Assembly (NCBI RefSeq): GCF_900091555.1
Contig: NZ_FMCX01000001.1
Location: 1,476,742-1,540,741 of the forward strand
Length of the DNA stretch: 64,000 nt
From: Micromonospora mirobrigensis
Lineage (GTDB): Bacteria > Actinomycetota > Actinomycetes > Mycobacteriales > Micromonosporaceae
Reading direction: 5' to 3'
The notes under the pieces were generated by a model. That model was not told the DNA's origin, did not search any database, and was given only the letters and a program-made list of their open reading frames with translations. The stretch's first letter is position 1. Every line of letters starts with the position of its first letter. Below, one piece after another: positions 41,593-50,630 of this stretch. The position numbers and the translations under genes were made by a program.

Positions 41593-44196
41593 TCAGTGGG
41601 GCCCGCCCCCGCCCTTCCCGCGCCGGGCGACCCGCCCACCGCTCGGGCCGGCCCGTCCACGCAGCCCCGCCAGCAACTCCTCCTCGATCGGCAGCAGGCT
41701 GATCCCACCCTCCCGGCACACCCGGTCCAGCCGGTCCAGCACGACCGGGTCCCCGGTGCTCGCCGCCAGCCCGACCAACGCCTCCACCGACCCCCGCCGG
41801 TTCTGCCGGGCGGTCCCCGGCTCCGCCGCCGCGGCGAACCACTCCGCCGCCAACTCCCGGTGCCCCCGGTGCAGGGCAAGGTGACCCTCGATGAGCGCGC
41901 AGACCCCGTCCTCGGGGCCGGACCCCGGCCACCCGACGACGGGCAACGACTCCCGCAGCTCGGCCACCACGTCCTGCGCCTCCGCGTGCCGTCCACCGCG
42001 AGCCAGCGCCAGTCCGACGGTCCCGAGCACCCGTCGCCGGTGACCCGGGTCCCCCAGCTCCGCCAGCGCGGCGGCAACCTGCCAGCCCACCTCGACCGCG
42101 TCGGCGTACCGGCCCTCGAGGCGGGTCACCTCGGCCAGGCCGGCCCGGGCCAGCACCCGCAGCCGGCGCTCCGCCAACTGCGCGGCGAGCCGGTCCACCA
42201 CGGCCAGCCGACGCCGCGCCCGGGCCAGGTCGCCCCGCCGGATGTCGTGCCAGCTGAGCTGCCGCTGCGCCATCGCCACGTCCCGGGTACGCCCGTGCCG
42301 GGCGGCCAACGCGAGCGCCACCCCGCCCTGCTCCCGCGCCTCGTCGTGCTCGCCGGTCGCCGGCAGCAGCGCGCAGAGGGCGGTCCGCGCCGCCAACTCC
42401 CCGGGGACGTCCCCGGCGGCCTGGAACACCGCCAGGGCGGTACGCGCCGCCGGCACCTCCTGCGCCGCCGCGCCGTGCTCCGCCGCCAGCCGGGCCACCC
42501 CGAGCAGCGCCCACGCCCGCAGGGTGGGGTCGGCGTCGGCGGTACGCGGATCGGCCAGCAGCCGGCGCAGCCACTGCCGGCCGGAGACGTCCCGCCCGCG
42601 CAACCGCCACCACGGGGAGAGGCCGACGGCCAGCCGCAGCGCGGTGACCGGCTCGTCGACGGCGGCGTGGGCCAGGGCGGGGCCGAGGTCCCCGGTCACC
42701 TCGTCCAACCGGTGCACCGCCTCGGCCAGCGCCGGGCCGGCCAGCTCGGGCGCGGTCCGCACCACCAGTCCGGTCAACACCTCCGCGTGCCGGCGTCGGA
42801 TGGTCGTCGACTCGCCCGCACCGGCCGCCTGCTCGGCCGCGAAGTCGCGGACCGCGTCCAGCAGCCGGAACCGGAACGGCCCGGTGCCCCGCACGCTGAG
42901 CAGGCCCAGTTCCAGCAGTCGGTCCAGCAGCGGTACGGCGTCGCGGTGTCCGCCCGCCCGGCCGGCGTCGAGCAGTTCCTCCGCCAGCTCCACCGACCAG
43001 CGGTTCCAGAACGCGGAGAGCCGGCGCAGCGCCCACCGTTCGTCGGCGTCCAGCAGCCGGTAGCTGACGGCCACCGCCTCCCGCAGGGTCACCGTGCCGG
43101 CGGCCCGGGCCGGTTCCGCCCCGCCCGGGTCCACCGCCTCCCAACCGGAGCCGACGGGGGTGCCACCCGGCGCGGCCAGGTCAAGCACCCGGTCGCCGTA
43201 CCGGTCGAGCAGTTCGGTGAGGTCGAGCACCCGCCCCCGCGCGGCCATCAGCTCGATCGCCAGCGGCAGGCCACCCAGGCGGCGGACCAGGGCGGCGAGG
43301 GCCGGCAGCTCGGCGGGGGCCGGTGGCTCCCGGCGGACCTGGGCGAGCCGGGTGGTGAACAGCGCGACCGCCGGGTAGCGGTCCAGCTCGGCCGCGCCGG
43401 CGCCGTCGACGTCGGCCGGCGGCACGTCCAGCGGGGTGACCGGCCAGACCCGTTCGCCGGGCAGGCCGAGCGGATGCCGGCCGGTGACCAGCACCCGCAG
43501 CGTGGGGGCGGCGACGGCGAGACCGCGCACCGCCTCGGCCACCGCCTCCGGCGCCCGCTCGATGGCGTCCAGGAGCAGCAGGGCGGGCCGGCCGGCGAGC
43601 CGCGCGCCCAGCTCACAGACCCGGGCCGCGTCGAAGACCGCCGCGCAGACGCAGAGCACGTCGGTGGTGTCCGAACCCTCGCTGACCAGCACCCCGGCCA
43701 CCCCACCGGAGTGGTGCCCGGCGACCCGGTGCGCCACCGCCAGGGCCAGCGCCGTCTTGCCCACCCCGGCCAGCCCGGCCAGGCTCACCACCGGTGGGGG
43801 GTACCCGTCGGTCAGCACCGCGGCCAGCTCGGCGACGTCCCGCTCCCGACCGGTCAGCTCGACGGGCGGGGGGAGGGCGACGGACGTACCCGATGCGGTG
43901 GGCGCCGCGGCCGGCGCCGGCGCGGGTTCCGCGCCGGCCGGTCGGCGGGCTGCGTCCAGGAAGTCGGTGCGGTCGGCGCCGGCCAAGCCGAGCGCCCCGG
44001 CGAGCAGCTCGACGGTGGTCCGCTGCGGGCGCGCCGAGCGGCCCCGTTCGAGATCACGGACGGTCCGGACGCCCACCCCGGCGCGCGCGGCCAGCTCGGC
44101 CTGGGTGAGACCGACGGCACGGCGGTGGCCGCGCAGCAGGTCGGGCAGGCGAACGTGGCCGGCCCGGCTCCACAAAGGATCACGATCCGGGGTCAT
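41593..44196 (-). CDS. XRE-NB-ARC-TPR transcriptional regulator (AfsR/SARP-like without BTAD)
   Basis: 867 residues. XRE helix-turn-helix at about 18-75 (LTQAELAARAGVGVRTVRDLERG), Pro/Ala linker, NB-ARC ATPase at about 115-400 with Walker A GLAGVGKTALA and a LLLLDAIE Walker B, winged-helix region, then TPR-like helices to the C-terminus. Such STAND ATPases switch on ligand binding and control secondary metabolism or stress genes; the target is unknown. ATG 44196 has TACTCT 8 bases upstream; the longer frame from 44322 lacks homology. Confidence 0.82.
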   Translation of the reverse strand: MTPDRDPLWSRAGHVRLPDLLRGHRRAVGLTQAELAARAGVGVRTVRDLERGRSARPQRTTVELLAGALGLAGADRTDFLDAARRPAGAEPAPAPAAAPTASGTSVALPPPVELTGRERDVAELAAVLTDGYPPPVVSLAGLAGVGKTALALAVAHRVAGHHSGGVAGVLVSEGSDTTDVLCVCAAVFDAARVCELGARLAGRPALLLLDAIERAPEAVAEAVRGLAVAAPTLRVLVTGRHPLGLPGERVWPVTPLDVPPADVDGAGAAELDRYPAVALFTTRLAQVRREPPAPAELPALAALVRRLGGLPLAIELMAARGRVLDLTELLDRYGDRVLDLAAPGGTPVGSGWEAVDPGGAEPARAAGTVTLREAVAVSYRLLDADERWALRRLSAFWNRWSVELAEELLDAGRAGGHRDAVPLLDRLLELGLLSVRGTGPFRFRLLDAVRDFAAEQAAGAGESTTIRRRHAEVLTGLVVRTAPELAGPALAEAVHRLDEVTGDLGPALAHAAVDEPVTALRLAVGLSPWWRLRGRDVSGRQWLRRLLADPRTADADPTLRAWALLGVARLAAEHGAAAQEVPAARTALAVFQAAGDVPGELAARTALCALLPATGEHDEAREQGGVALALAARHGRTRDVAMAQRQLSWHDIRRGDLARARRRLAVVDRLAAQLAERRLRVLARAGLAEVTRLEGRYADAVEVGWQVAAALAELGDPGHRRRVLGTVGLALARGGRHAEAQDVVAELRESLPVVGWPGSGPEDGVCALIEGHLALHRGHRELAAEWFAAAAEPGTARQNRRGSVEALVGLAASTGDPVVLDRLDRVCREGGISLLPIEEELLAGLRGRAGPSGGRVARRGKGGGGPH

Positions 44197-44204
44197 GGGC
44201 ACGA

Positions 44205-44210
44205 AGAGTA
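44205..44210 (-). promoter_or_regulatory. -10 box, leaderless promoter of the NB-ARC regulator
   Basis: TACTCT on the minus strand, 8 bases from the ATG at 44196. Confidence 0.45.
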
Positions 44211-44293
44211 CGGATGGGATACGACCGTCGGCAGTGGAGCGTCGCGCAGCCGACGGTCGGCTGCGGATATCCGACAGCAGGTCGACCGGAACG

Positions 44294-44352
44294 GGTGTTA
44301 ACAAGGGGCCCCTGCTATGCATCAGGCGTTAAGAAGGGGCCCCTCCTTGCAC
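44294..44352. repeat. Interspersed palindromic repeat, copy 2
   Basis: 59 bases matching the 6314-6373 element: GGTGTTAACA, GGGGCCCC, then an exact 27-base shared block beginning AGGCGTTAAGAAGGGGCCCC, ending CTTGCAC. Only the centre differs. It ends at the base before the acyl-CoA dehydrogenase stop codon, so again it touches the 3' end of a minus-strand gene. Confidence 0.75.
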
Positions 44353-45507
44353 TCACATGCCGAGGTCGCGGGCGATGATCATGCGCTGCACCTCGCTGGT
44401 GCCCTCGCCGATCTCCAGGATCTTGGAGTCCCGCCAGAACCGGGCCACCGGGTACTCGTTCATGAAGCCGTAGCCGCCGTGGATCTGGGTCGCCTCACGG
44501 GCGTTGTCCACCGCGACCGTACTGGCGTGCAGTTTGGCGATGGCGGCCTGCCGCTTGAACGGCTCACCGGCGAGCATCCGGGCGGCCGCGTCGTAGTACG
44601 CCAGCCGGGCGGTGTGCGCCTTCATCTCCATGTCGGCGATCTTGAACTGGATCGCCTGGTAGTTGCCGATCGGCTGGCCGAACGCCTGGCGCTCCCCGGC
44701 GTACTTGATCGACTCGTCGACGCAGCCCTGGGCGAGGCCCACGGAGAGCGCGGCGATGGCGATCCGCCCCTCGTCGAGGATGCGCAGGAACTGGGCGAAG
44801 CCCCGGCCGCGCTCGCCGAGCAGGTTCGCCGCCGGCACCCGGCAGTCGTCGAAGGTCAGCTCGTGGGTGTCCGAGGCGTTCCAGCCGACCTTGGAGTAGC
44901 CCGGCGCGACGGTGAAGCCCGGGGTGCCCGACGGCACGATGATGGTGGAGAGCTCCTTGGAACCGTCCGGCCTGGTCCCGGTGACCGCGGTGACGGTGAC
45001 CAGCGAGGTAATGTCGGTGCCCGAGTTGGTGATGAACGCCTTCGAGCCGTTGATCACCCACTCGTTCGTCGTCTCGTCCAGGACGGCCCGGGTCTGGGTG
45101 CCGCCGGCGTCCGAGCCGGTACCCGGCTCGGTCAGCCCGAAGCCGGCCAGCGCCTCGCCGCTGACCAGCTTCGGCAGCCACTGCGCCTTCTGCTCGTCCG
45201 TACCGAAGCGGTAGATCGGCATGGCGCCGAGCGAGACCGCCGCCTCCAGGGTGATCGCCACGCTGGAGTCGACCCGGGCCAGTTCCTCCAGGACCAGGCA
45301 GAGTGCGAAGTAGTCGCCGCCCATGCCGCCGTGCTCCTCCGGGAAGGGGAGCCCGAACAGGCCCATCTTGCCCATCTGGCGGATGATCTCGTACGGGAAG
45401 GTGTGCTGCTCGTAGTGCTCGGCGATGACCGGGGCGATCACCTCGCGGGCGAACTCCCGGACGCTTTCCCGCAGCGCCTCTTGTTCCTCGGTGAGCCGGA
45501 AGTCCAT
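44353..45507 (-). CDS. Acyl-CoA dehydrogenase (branched-chain acyl-CoA type)
   Basis: 384 residues, the family norm. FAD-binding and substrate motifs FGLTEPGTGSDAGG, WVINGSKAFITNSG, RQAFGQPIGNYQAIQFKIADM, QIHGGYGFMNEYPVARFWRD and the EGTSEVQR end with the usual catalytic Glu. In this cluster it should oxidise isovaleryl-CoA or a similar branched acyl-CoA, giving electrons to ETF and onward to the EtfD-like protein encoded at 14-16 kb. ATG 45507 has AGGAGGAACGG directly upstream. Last gene of the cluster. Confidence 0.88.
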   Translation of the reverse strand: MDFRLTEEQEALRESVREFAREVIAPVIAEHYEQHTFPYEIIRQMGKMGLFGLPFPEEHGGMGGDYFALCLVLEELARVDSSVAITLEAAVSLGAMPIYRFGTDEQKAQWLPKLVSGEALAGFGLTEPGTGSDAGGTQTRAVLDETTNEWVINGSKAFITNSGTDITSLVTVTAVTGTRPDGSKELSTIIVPSGTPGFTVAPGYSKVGWNASDTHELTFDDCRVPAANLLGERGRGFAQFLRILDEGRIAIAALSVGLAQGCVDESIKYAGERQAFGQPIGNYQAIQFKIADMEMKAHTARLAYYDAAARMLAGEPFKRQAAIAKLHASTVAVDNAREATQIHGGYGFMNEYPVARFWRDSKILEIGEGTSEVQRMIIARDLGM

Positions 45508-45576
45508 CCGTTCCTCCTGTGTCGACGGGCCGCCGGTCGCTCGTGACGCCGGGTCGGCGGGGTGCTGCGGGTTGGC

Positions 45577-47109
45577 TCAGACCGGGGTGACGCCGTGCCG
45601 GCGCCTGGCGAAGTGCCGCTCCTTGCCGCGGGCGGCGGCGAACCGGCGGACCAGCTCGGCACGGAGCTCGTGCGGCTCGACGATCGCGTCGACCACCAGC
45701 TCGCTGGCGAGCCGGACGATGTCGATGTCCCGCTCGTACTCCTCGCGCTTGGCAGCCACGAACGCGGCCCGCTCGCCGGCGTCGGCGATCGCGGCGATCT
45801 TGTTGGCGTAGACGGCGTTGACCGCGGCCTCCGCACCCATCACCGCGATCTTCGCGGTGGGCAGCGCGATCGTGGCGTCCGGCTCGAAACCGGGGCCGGC
45901 CATCGCGTAGAGGCCGGCGCCGTACGCCTTACGGACCACCACACAGATCTTGGGTACGGTCGCCTCGGAGATCGCAGTGATCATTTTCGCACCGTGCCTG
46001 ATGATCCCCTGCTTCTCCACCGCGCTGCCGACCATGAACCCGGGCACGTCGCTGAGGAACAGCAGCGGCACGTTGAACGCGTCGCAGAGCTGCACGAAGC
46101 GGCTCGCCTTGTCGGCCGAGTCGACGAAGAGCACACCGCCCTTGAACATCGAGTTGTTGCCGACCACGCCGACGACCTCGCCGTTCAGCCGGCCGAAGCC
46201 GATGGTCAGCTCCTTGGCCCAGAGCGCCTGGATCTCGAAGAAACTGCCGTCGTCGAGCAGGCCCTTGACGTACCGGCGCATGTCGAACGCCTGCCGCTCA
46301 CTGGCCGGCACCAGCGCGGCCAGGTCGACCTTCTCGCTGGCCGCCACCGGCTCGGTGGCCGGCGGCTGCTGCTGCCAGTTCGACGGCAGGTACGACAGGT
46401 AGGTCTTCACCACGTCCAGCGCGTCGGCCTCGGTCTTGCAGAGGAAGTGCCCGACGCCGGACTCGGCGCAGTGCACCTTGGCCCCGCCCATCGCCTCCAG
46501 CGTGGTCTTCTCGCCGGTGACCATCTCGACCATCCGGTCGGAGCCGAGGTACATGCTCGCGTTGCCGTCCACCATGGCCACCACGTCACAGAACGCGGGG
46601 ATGTACGCCCCACCCGCGGCGCTCGGCCCGAACAGCGCGCAGACCTGCGGGATCGAGCCGGAGGCGCGGACCTGGTTCCAGAAGATCTTGCCGGCGCCGC
46701 GCCGACCGGGGAAGAGGTCGACCTGGTCGGTGATCCGGGCCCCGGCCGAGTCGACCAGGTAGACCATCGGCACGCCGGTCGCGTACGCCCGTTCGATGAT
46801 CCGGATGATCTTCTCGACGGTACGCGCGCCCCAGCTGCCGGCCTTGACCGTGGAGTCGTTCGCCATCAGGCAGACCTGGCGGCCGTCGATGGTGGCGGTG
46901 CCGGTGACCACGCCGTCGGCCGGTAGACCCTCGGCCATCGCGTTGGCGTAGAGACCGTCCTCGACGAAGGAGCCCTCGTCGACCAGGAGCGCGACCCGCT
47001 CCCGCGCGAAGAGCTTGCCCTTGGCGGCGTTCGCCGCGTGGTACTTGTCCGCACCGCCGGCCCGGGCGCGCTTGCGCAACTGCTCCAGAGCCTCACCGTC
47101 GAGCGTCAC
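45577..47109 (-). CDS. Acyl-CoA carboxylase carboxyltransferase (beta) subunit, methylcrotonyl-CoA type
   Basis: 510 residues with N- and C-terminal crotonase-like halves (GVVTGTATIDGRQV; SAGARITDQVDLFPGRRGAGKIFWNQ; KAYGAGLYAMAGPGFEPDATIALPTAKIAVMG). It moves carboxyl from biotin to the acyl-CoA. The neighbours (biotin carboxylase, HMG-CoA lyase, acyl-CoA dehydrogenase) point to 3-methylcrotonyl-CoA in leucine breakdown. Start is GTG 47109. An operator-like palindrome and a -10 box lie 50-65 bases upstream. Confidence 0.88.
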   Translation of the reverse strand: MTLDGEALEQLRKRARAGGADKYHAANAAKGKLFARERVALLVDEGSFVEDGLYANAMAEGLPADGVVTGTATIDGRQVCLMANDSTVKAGSWGARTVEKIIRIIERAYATGVPMVYLVDSAGARITDQVDLFPGRRGAGKIFWNQVRASGSIPQVCALFGPSAAGGAYIPAFCDVVAMVDGNASMYLGSDRMVEMVTGEKTTLEAMGGAKVHCAESGVGHFLCKTEADALDVVKTYLSYLPSNWQQQPPATEPVAASEKVDLAALVPASERQAFDMRRYVKGLLDDGSFFEIQALWAKELTIGFGRLNGEVVGVVGNNSMFKGGVLFVDSADKASRFVQLCDAFNVPLLFLSDVPGFMVGSAVEKQGIIRHGAKMITAISEATVPKICVVVRKAYGAGLYAMAGPGFEPDATIALPTAKIAVMGAEAAVNAVYANKIAAIADAGERAAFVAAKREEYERDIDIVRLASELVVDAIVEPHELRAELVRRFAAARGKERHFARRRHGVTPV

Positions 47110-47157
47110 GCCGACTCCCTCGCCAGGCGCGCCTCGTGGGCACGCCGACCGACCTGA

Positions 47158-47173
47158 ACGATCGTTAGGCTAG
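47158..47173 (-). promoter_or_regulatory. Promoter -10 with adjoining AACGATCGTT operator before the carboxyltransferase gene
   Basis: Minus strand TAGCCT (47168-47173) followed at once by the perfect palindrome AACGATCGTT (47158-47167). A repressor bound here would block initiation. The TetR gene at 49890-50510 is the nearest candidate. Confidence 0.5.
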
Positions 47174-47308
47174 CGCATCGGGGTGGTCCCCGGCGACCCC
47201 GCCACCCCTCTCAGGTCCCCCGCCCGGCTGCCCGACCGGGGCCGAATGCCGGCGGGGTCCGGGTGCTCCGGCTGTCCGGGCGGCCCGCGCGGCACCGCGG
47301 GAACAACA

Positions 47309-47342
47309 CGTCGGCCGGCACCCCGGAGGGCGCCGGCCGACG
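47309..47342 (-). terminator. Terminator of the HMG-CoA lyase gene
   Basis: A perfect 11-bp stem CGTCGGCCGGC with a 12-base loop, 13 bases after the stop. Confidence 0.7.
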
Positions 47343-47354
47343 GCATGTCCGGGG

Positions 47355-48275
47355 TCAGCCGGGGAGCGGGGTGAGGCGGGTGCGGGGACCGGCCCGCAGG
47401 ACACCGCTGGGGAGCTTCTTGCCGACGAACTCCTCGGCCAGTTCGGCGGCCCCGATCAGGGCGTCCAGGTCGATGCCGGTGTCGATGCCCATGTCGTGCA
47501 GCATGTGCACCGCCTCCTCGGTGGCCAGGTTGCCGCTGGCGCCCGGGGCGTACGGGCAGCCGCCGAGGCCACCGACGCTGGCGTCGAACTCGGTGACGCC
47601 CAACTCCATCGCGGTGAGCATGTTCGCCAGGGCGGTGCCCCGGGTGTTGTGGAAGTGCAGCAGCACCGGCACCTGGGCGTTCCGGTCGCGTACGGCGGTG
47701 ACCAGCTCGCGGACCCGTCGGGGCGTACCCATGCCGGTGGTGTCGCCGAACGCGACCCGGTCGGCGCCGTCGCGGACCACGCGGTCGACGATGCCGGCGA
47801 CCCGCTTCGGGTCGACGTCGCCCTCGTAGGGGCAGCCGAAGCTGGTCGCCACGATCACCTCGGCCCGGGCGCCGGCGCCGTGCAGCAGGTCGATCAGCTC
47901 GGCGATGTCGTCCAGCGACTCGTCGGTCGACCGGTTGACGTTGCGCCGGTTGTGGGTGTCGCTGGCCGAGACCACCACCTCGATCTCGGTGAAACCGGCC
48001 GCCAGCGCCCGCTGCGCCCCCCGGGTGTTCGGCACCAGCGCCGAGTAGCGCACCCCGTCGACCTTCGCGGCGCGCCGCCACACCTCGTCGGCGTCGGCCA
48101 TCTGCGGGATCGCCCGAGGGTGCACGAACGACACCGCCTCGATCCGTCCGACGCCGGTACGCGACAACGCGTCGAGCAGCCGCACCTTCGCGTCGGTGGG
48201 GATGGGCTCCTCGTTCTGGAGCCCATCCCGCGGCCCGACCTCCCGGATGGACACGTTGTCCGGCAGTTCCGCCAT
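47355..48275 (-). CDS. Hydroxymethylglutaryl-CoA lyase
   Basis: 306 residues of the HMGL/DRE-TIM family: REVGPRDGLQNE metal-binding start, EAVSFVHPRAIPQMADAD, FGDTTGMG, HFHNTRGTALAN and the catalytic-loop GGLGGCPYAPGASGN. It splits HMG-CoA into acetyl-CoA and acetoacetate, the last step of leucine breakdown. The ATG at 48275 follows a GAGGTGACC ribosome site. It has its own terminator before the carboxyltransferase gene. Confidence 0.92.
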   Translation of the reverse strand: MAELPDNVSIREVGPRDGLQNEEPIPTDAKVRLLDALSRTGVGRIEAVSFVHPRAIPQMADADEVWRRAAKVDGVRYSALVPNTRGAQRALAAGFTEIEVVVSASDTHNRRNVNRSTDESLDDIAELIDLLHGAGARAEVIVATSFGCPYEGDVDPKRVAGIVDRVVRDGADRVAFGDTTGMGTPRRVRELVTAVRDRNAQVPVLLHFHNTRGTALANMLTAMELGVTEFDASVGGLGGCPYAPGASGNLATEEAVHMLHDMGIDTGIDLDALIGAAELAEEFVGKKLPSGVLRAGPRTRLTPLPG

Positions 48276-48341
48276 AAGGGGTCACCTCGCTGTGACGGTG
48301 GTACGTGATGGGTACCCCCAGCATGCACCGCCAGCGCGCCG

Positions 48342-49709
48342 TCAGCGCATGCGGGAGACGATGCCCGTGTCGTAGTCGCCGGAGAGGAACTCGTCGTTCT
48401 CCAGCAGCTCGGCGAAGAACGGCAGGTTGTTCTTCGGGCCGGCGATCTCGAAGGCGGCCACCGCGGCGCGGGCCCGCTCGATCGCCTCGGCGCGGGTCGC
48501 GCCGGTGAGGATCAGCTTCGCCATCAGGCTGTCGTAGAACGGGGTGACGGTGTTGCCGGCGACGTAGCCGGAGTCCACCCGGACGCCCTCACCGGTCGGC
48601 TCCACCCAGGTCTTCACCACGCCGGGACCGGGCAGGAACCGCTTCGGGTCCTCGGCGTTGATCCGCAGCTCGATGGCGTGCCCGCGGGGCGCCAGCGTGT
48701 CCGGGTCGAAGGTCGGGGCCAGCCCGGCCGCCACCCGCAGCTGCTCCTCGACCAGGTCGACGCCGTAGACGTACTCGGTGACCGGGTGCTCCACCTGGAG
48801 CCGGGTGTTCATCTCCAGGAAGAAAAATTCTTCGGAGCCGGGGCCATCACCCTCGAAGTCCCGCTCACGCGGGACCAGCAGGCACTCCACGGTGCCCGCG
48901 TTGCGGTAGTTCACCGCCTCGCCGGCCCGCACGGCCGCCGCCAGGAACCGCTCGCGCAGCTCCGCGGAGACCGCCGGGGAGGGGGACTCCTCGACCAACT
49001 TCTGGTTGCGTCGCTGCACCGAGCACTCCCGCTCGCCGAGCGCCACCACCCGGCCGTCGGCCAGGCCGAGGATCTGCACCTCGACGTGGCGTACCCGGGG
49101 GAAGTACCGCTCGATCAGCACCGAGCCGTCGCCGAACATCCGCTCGGCGAACGCGCCGACCTTCTCGTACTGGGTACGCAGCTCGGCCTCGTCCTCCGCC
49201 ACGCCCATGCCCATGCCGCCGCCACCGGCCGCGGCCTTGACCATCACCGGGTAGCCGATCTCGGTGGCGGCGGCGACCGCCGCGTCCACGCTGGCCGCCG
49301 GGTCGGTGGTGCCGGGCGCGACCGGCACGCCGGCCGCCGCCATCAGGTTCCGGGCGTTGATCTTGTCGCCCATCGCGGTGATCGCGTCGGCGCGGGGACC
49401 GACCCAGATCAGGCCGGCCTCCTCGACGGTACGGGCGAAGTCCGCGTTCTCCGACAGGAAGCCGTAGCCGGGGTGGATCGCCTGCGCGCCGGTCTCCTTG
49501 GCGGCGGCGAGGATCGCCTCGACGTTGCGGTAGCTCTGCGCCGGATTGGCCGGCCCGACGCAGACCGCCTGGTCGGCCTCGGTCACGAACGGCAGGTCCG
49601 CGTCGGCCTCCGAGTGCACCGCGATCGCGCGGATCCCGAGCCGCTTGGCGGTCCGGATGATGCGGCGGGCGATCTCGCCCCGGTTGGCGACCAGCAGCGA
49701 CTCGATCAT
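48342..49709 (-). CDS. Biotin carboxylase subunit of acyl-CoA carboxylase, lacking a carrier domain
   Basis: 455 residues: ATP-grasp biotin carboxylase from end to end (LVANRGEIARRIIRTAKRLGI; KAAAGGGGMGMG; ERECSVQRRNQKLVEESP; FLEMNTRLQVEHPVTE; RINAEDP). It carboxylates biotin using ATP and bicarbonate. It ends at GDYDTGIVSRMR, without the C-terminal biotin-carrier (AMKM) domain that AccA-type alpha subunits carry, and no separate carrier gene lies in the cluster. A carrier must be encoded elsewhere. ATG 49709 has GGGAGGAAAC upstream. Confidence 0.9.
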   Translation of the reverse strand: MIESLLVANRGEIARRIIRTAKRLGIRAIAVHSEADADLPFVTEADQAVCVGPANPAQSYRNVEAILAAAKETGAQAIHPGYGFLSENADFARTVEEAGLIWVGPRADAITAMGDKINARNLMAAAGVPVAPGTTDPAASVDAAVAAATEIGYPVMVKAAAGGGGMGMGVAEDEAELRTQYEKVGAFAERMFGDGSVLIERYFPRVRHVEVQILGLADGRVVALGERECSVQRRNQKLVEESPSPAVSAELRERFLAAAVRAGEAVNYRNAGTVECLLVPRERDFEGDGPGSEEFFFLEMNTRLQVEHPVTEYVYGVDLVEEQLRVAAGLAPTFDPDTLAPRGHAIELRINAEDPKRFLPGPGVVKTWVEPTGEGVRVDSGYVAGNTVTPFYDSLMAKLILTGATRAEAIERARAAVAAFEIAGPKNNLPFFAELLENDEFLSGDYDTGIVSRMR

Positions 49710-49889
49710 GTTTCCTCCCGGCGTCCAGGGGTGGGGACGGGTGCCAGGTAATCACGAGCGGGTGGTTACTCACGAGTCGCCCCGGCACCCGGGCGGGACC
49801 GGCCCCAGCTCAGCGGCCCGTCGAGCCCGGTCCACCGTCAGCCGGCGGTCAGCGGCCGGTCAGTCCCGGCCGGCGGCCGGGATCGGTCG

Positions 49890-50510
49890 TCAGGCCGTCT
49901 CGGCCAGCAGGGCGGCCAGCGTCGCGGACCGCAGCAGCGTGGCCCGGCGGCGCCGCTCCACCTCGCCGCCGAGGAACGGCGTGGAGTTCATCAGGCCGAA
50001 GGCGGCGTGCGCCAGCACCCGCGCCTCGCCGGCCGGCATCCCCGGGTGCAGGCCGGTCAGCACGGTCACCCACTCCTCGACGTACAGCCGCTGGAGCCGG
50101 CGGATCCGGCGGCGCGGCTCGTCCGGGAGCCGGTCCAGCTCGTGCAGGTGCAGGGCGATCACGGCGGGGTTGGCCAGCGCGAATTCGACGTGGAAGTCGA
50201 TCAGCGACTCCAGCGCCGCGCGCGGGTCGTCGGGATGCCCGGCGGCCCGCTCCCGGCCACCGTCGAGCAGCCCCTCACTGACCGGGATCAGGGCGGCGAC
50301 CAGCATCGCCTCCTTGCCGGCGAAGTGGTGGTAGAGCGCCGGGCCGGTGACCCCGGCGGCGGCGCCGATGTCGTCCATCGACACGCCGTGGTAGCCCCGG
50401 GCGGCGAAGAGGCCGACCGCGATCTCCAGGATCTCGTCCCGCCTGGAGCGGCGCCGACCCGCGCCCGCCGCGCCACCCGTCGTGCCCCGTGCCTGCTGAC
50501 CCACCGTCAC
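49890..50510 (-). CDS. TetR family regulator at the head of the acyl-CoA cluster
   Basis: 206 residues. Typical TetR helix-turn-helix at about 25-70 (ILEIAVGLFAARGYHGVSMDDIGAAAGVTGPALYHHFAGKEAML) and a helical ligand-binding C-terminus. It is encoded upstream of and parallel to the catabolic genes, so it is the likely repressor of the cluster, with an acyl-CoA as the probable signal; this is inference from context. Start GTG 50510 with TACGCT 6 bases upstream. The 180 bases to the biotin carboxylase start are GC-rich with no clear promoter. Confidence 0.88.
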   Translation of the reverse strand: MTVGQQARGTTGGAAGAGRRRSRRDEILEIAVGLFAARGYHGVSMDDIGAAAGVTGPALYHHFAGKEAMLVAALIPVSEGLLDGGRERAAGHPDDPRAALESLIDFHVEFALANPAVIALHLHELDRLPDEPRRRIRRLQRLYVEEWVTVLTGLHPGMPAGEARVLAHAAFGLMNSTPFLGGEVERRRRATLLRSATLAALLAETA

Positions 50511-50516
50511 CCGGCA

Positions 50517-50522
50517 AGCGTA
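50517..50522 (-). promoter_or_regulatory. -10 box, leaderless promoter of the TetR gene
   Basis: TACGCT on the minus strand, 6 bases from the GTG at 50510. Confidence 0.5.
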
Positions 50523-50630
50523 GACCTCGACCGGTACGCCGGGGAGGCTCGGTTACCGGTCGGTTCAGCCGATGGCGGCGCAACCGCCGAAGTTGACCCT
50601 CGACCGGGTCGAAGCGGCAGGTTCGCCACC

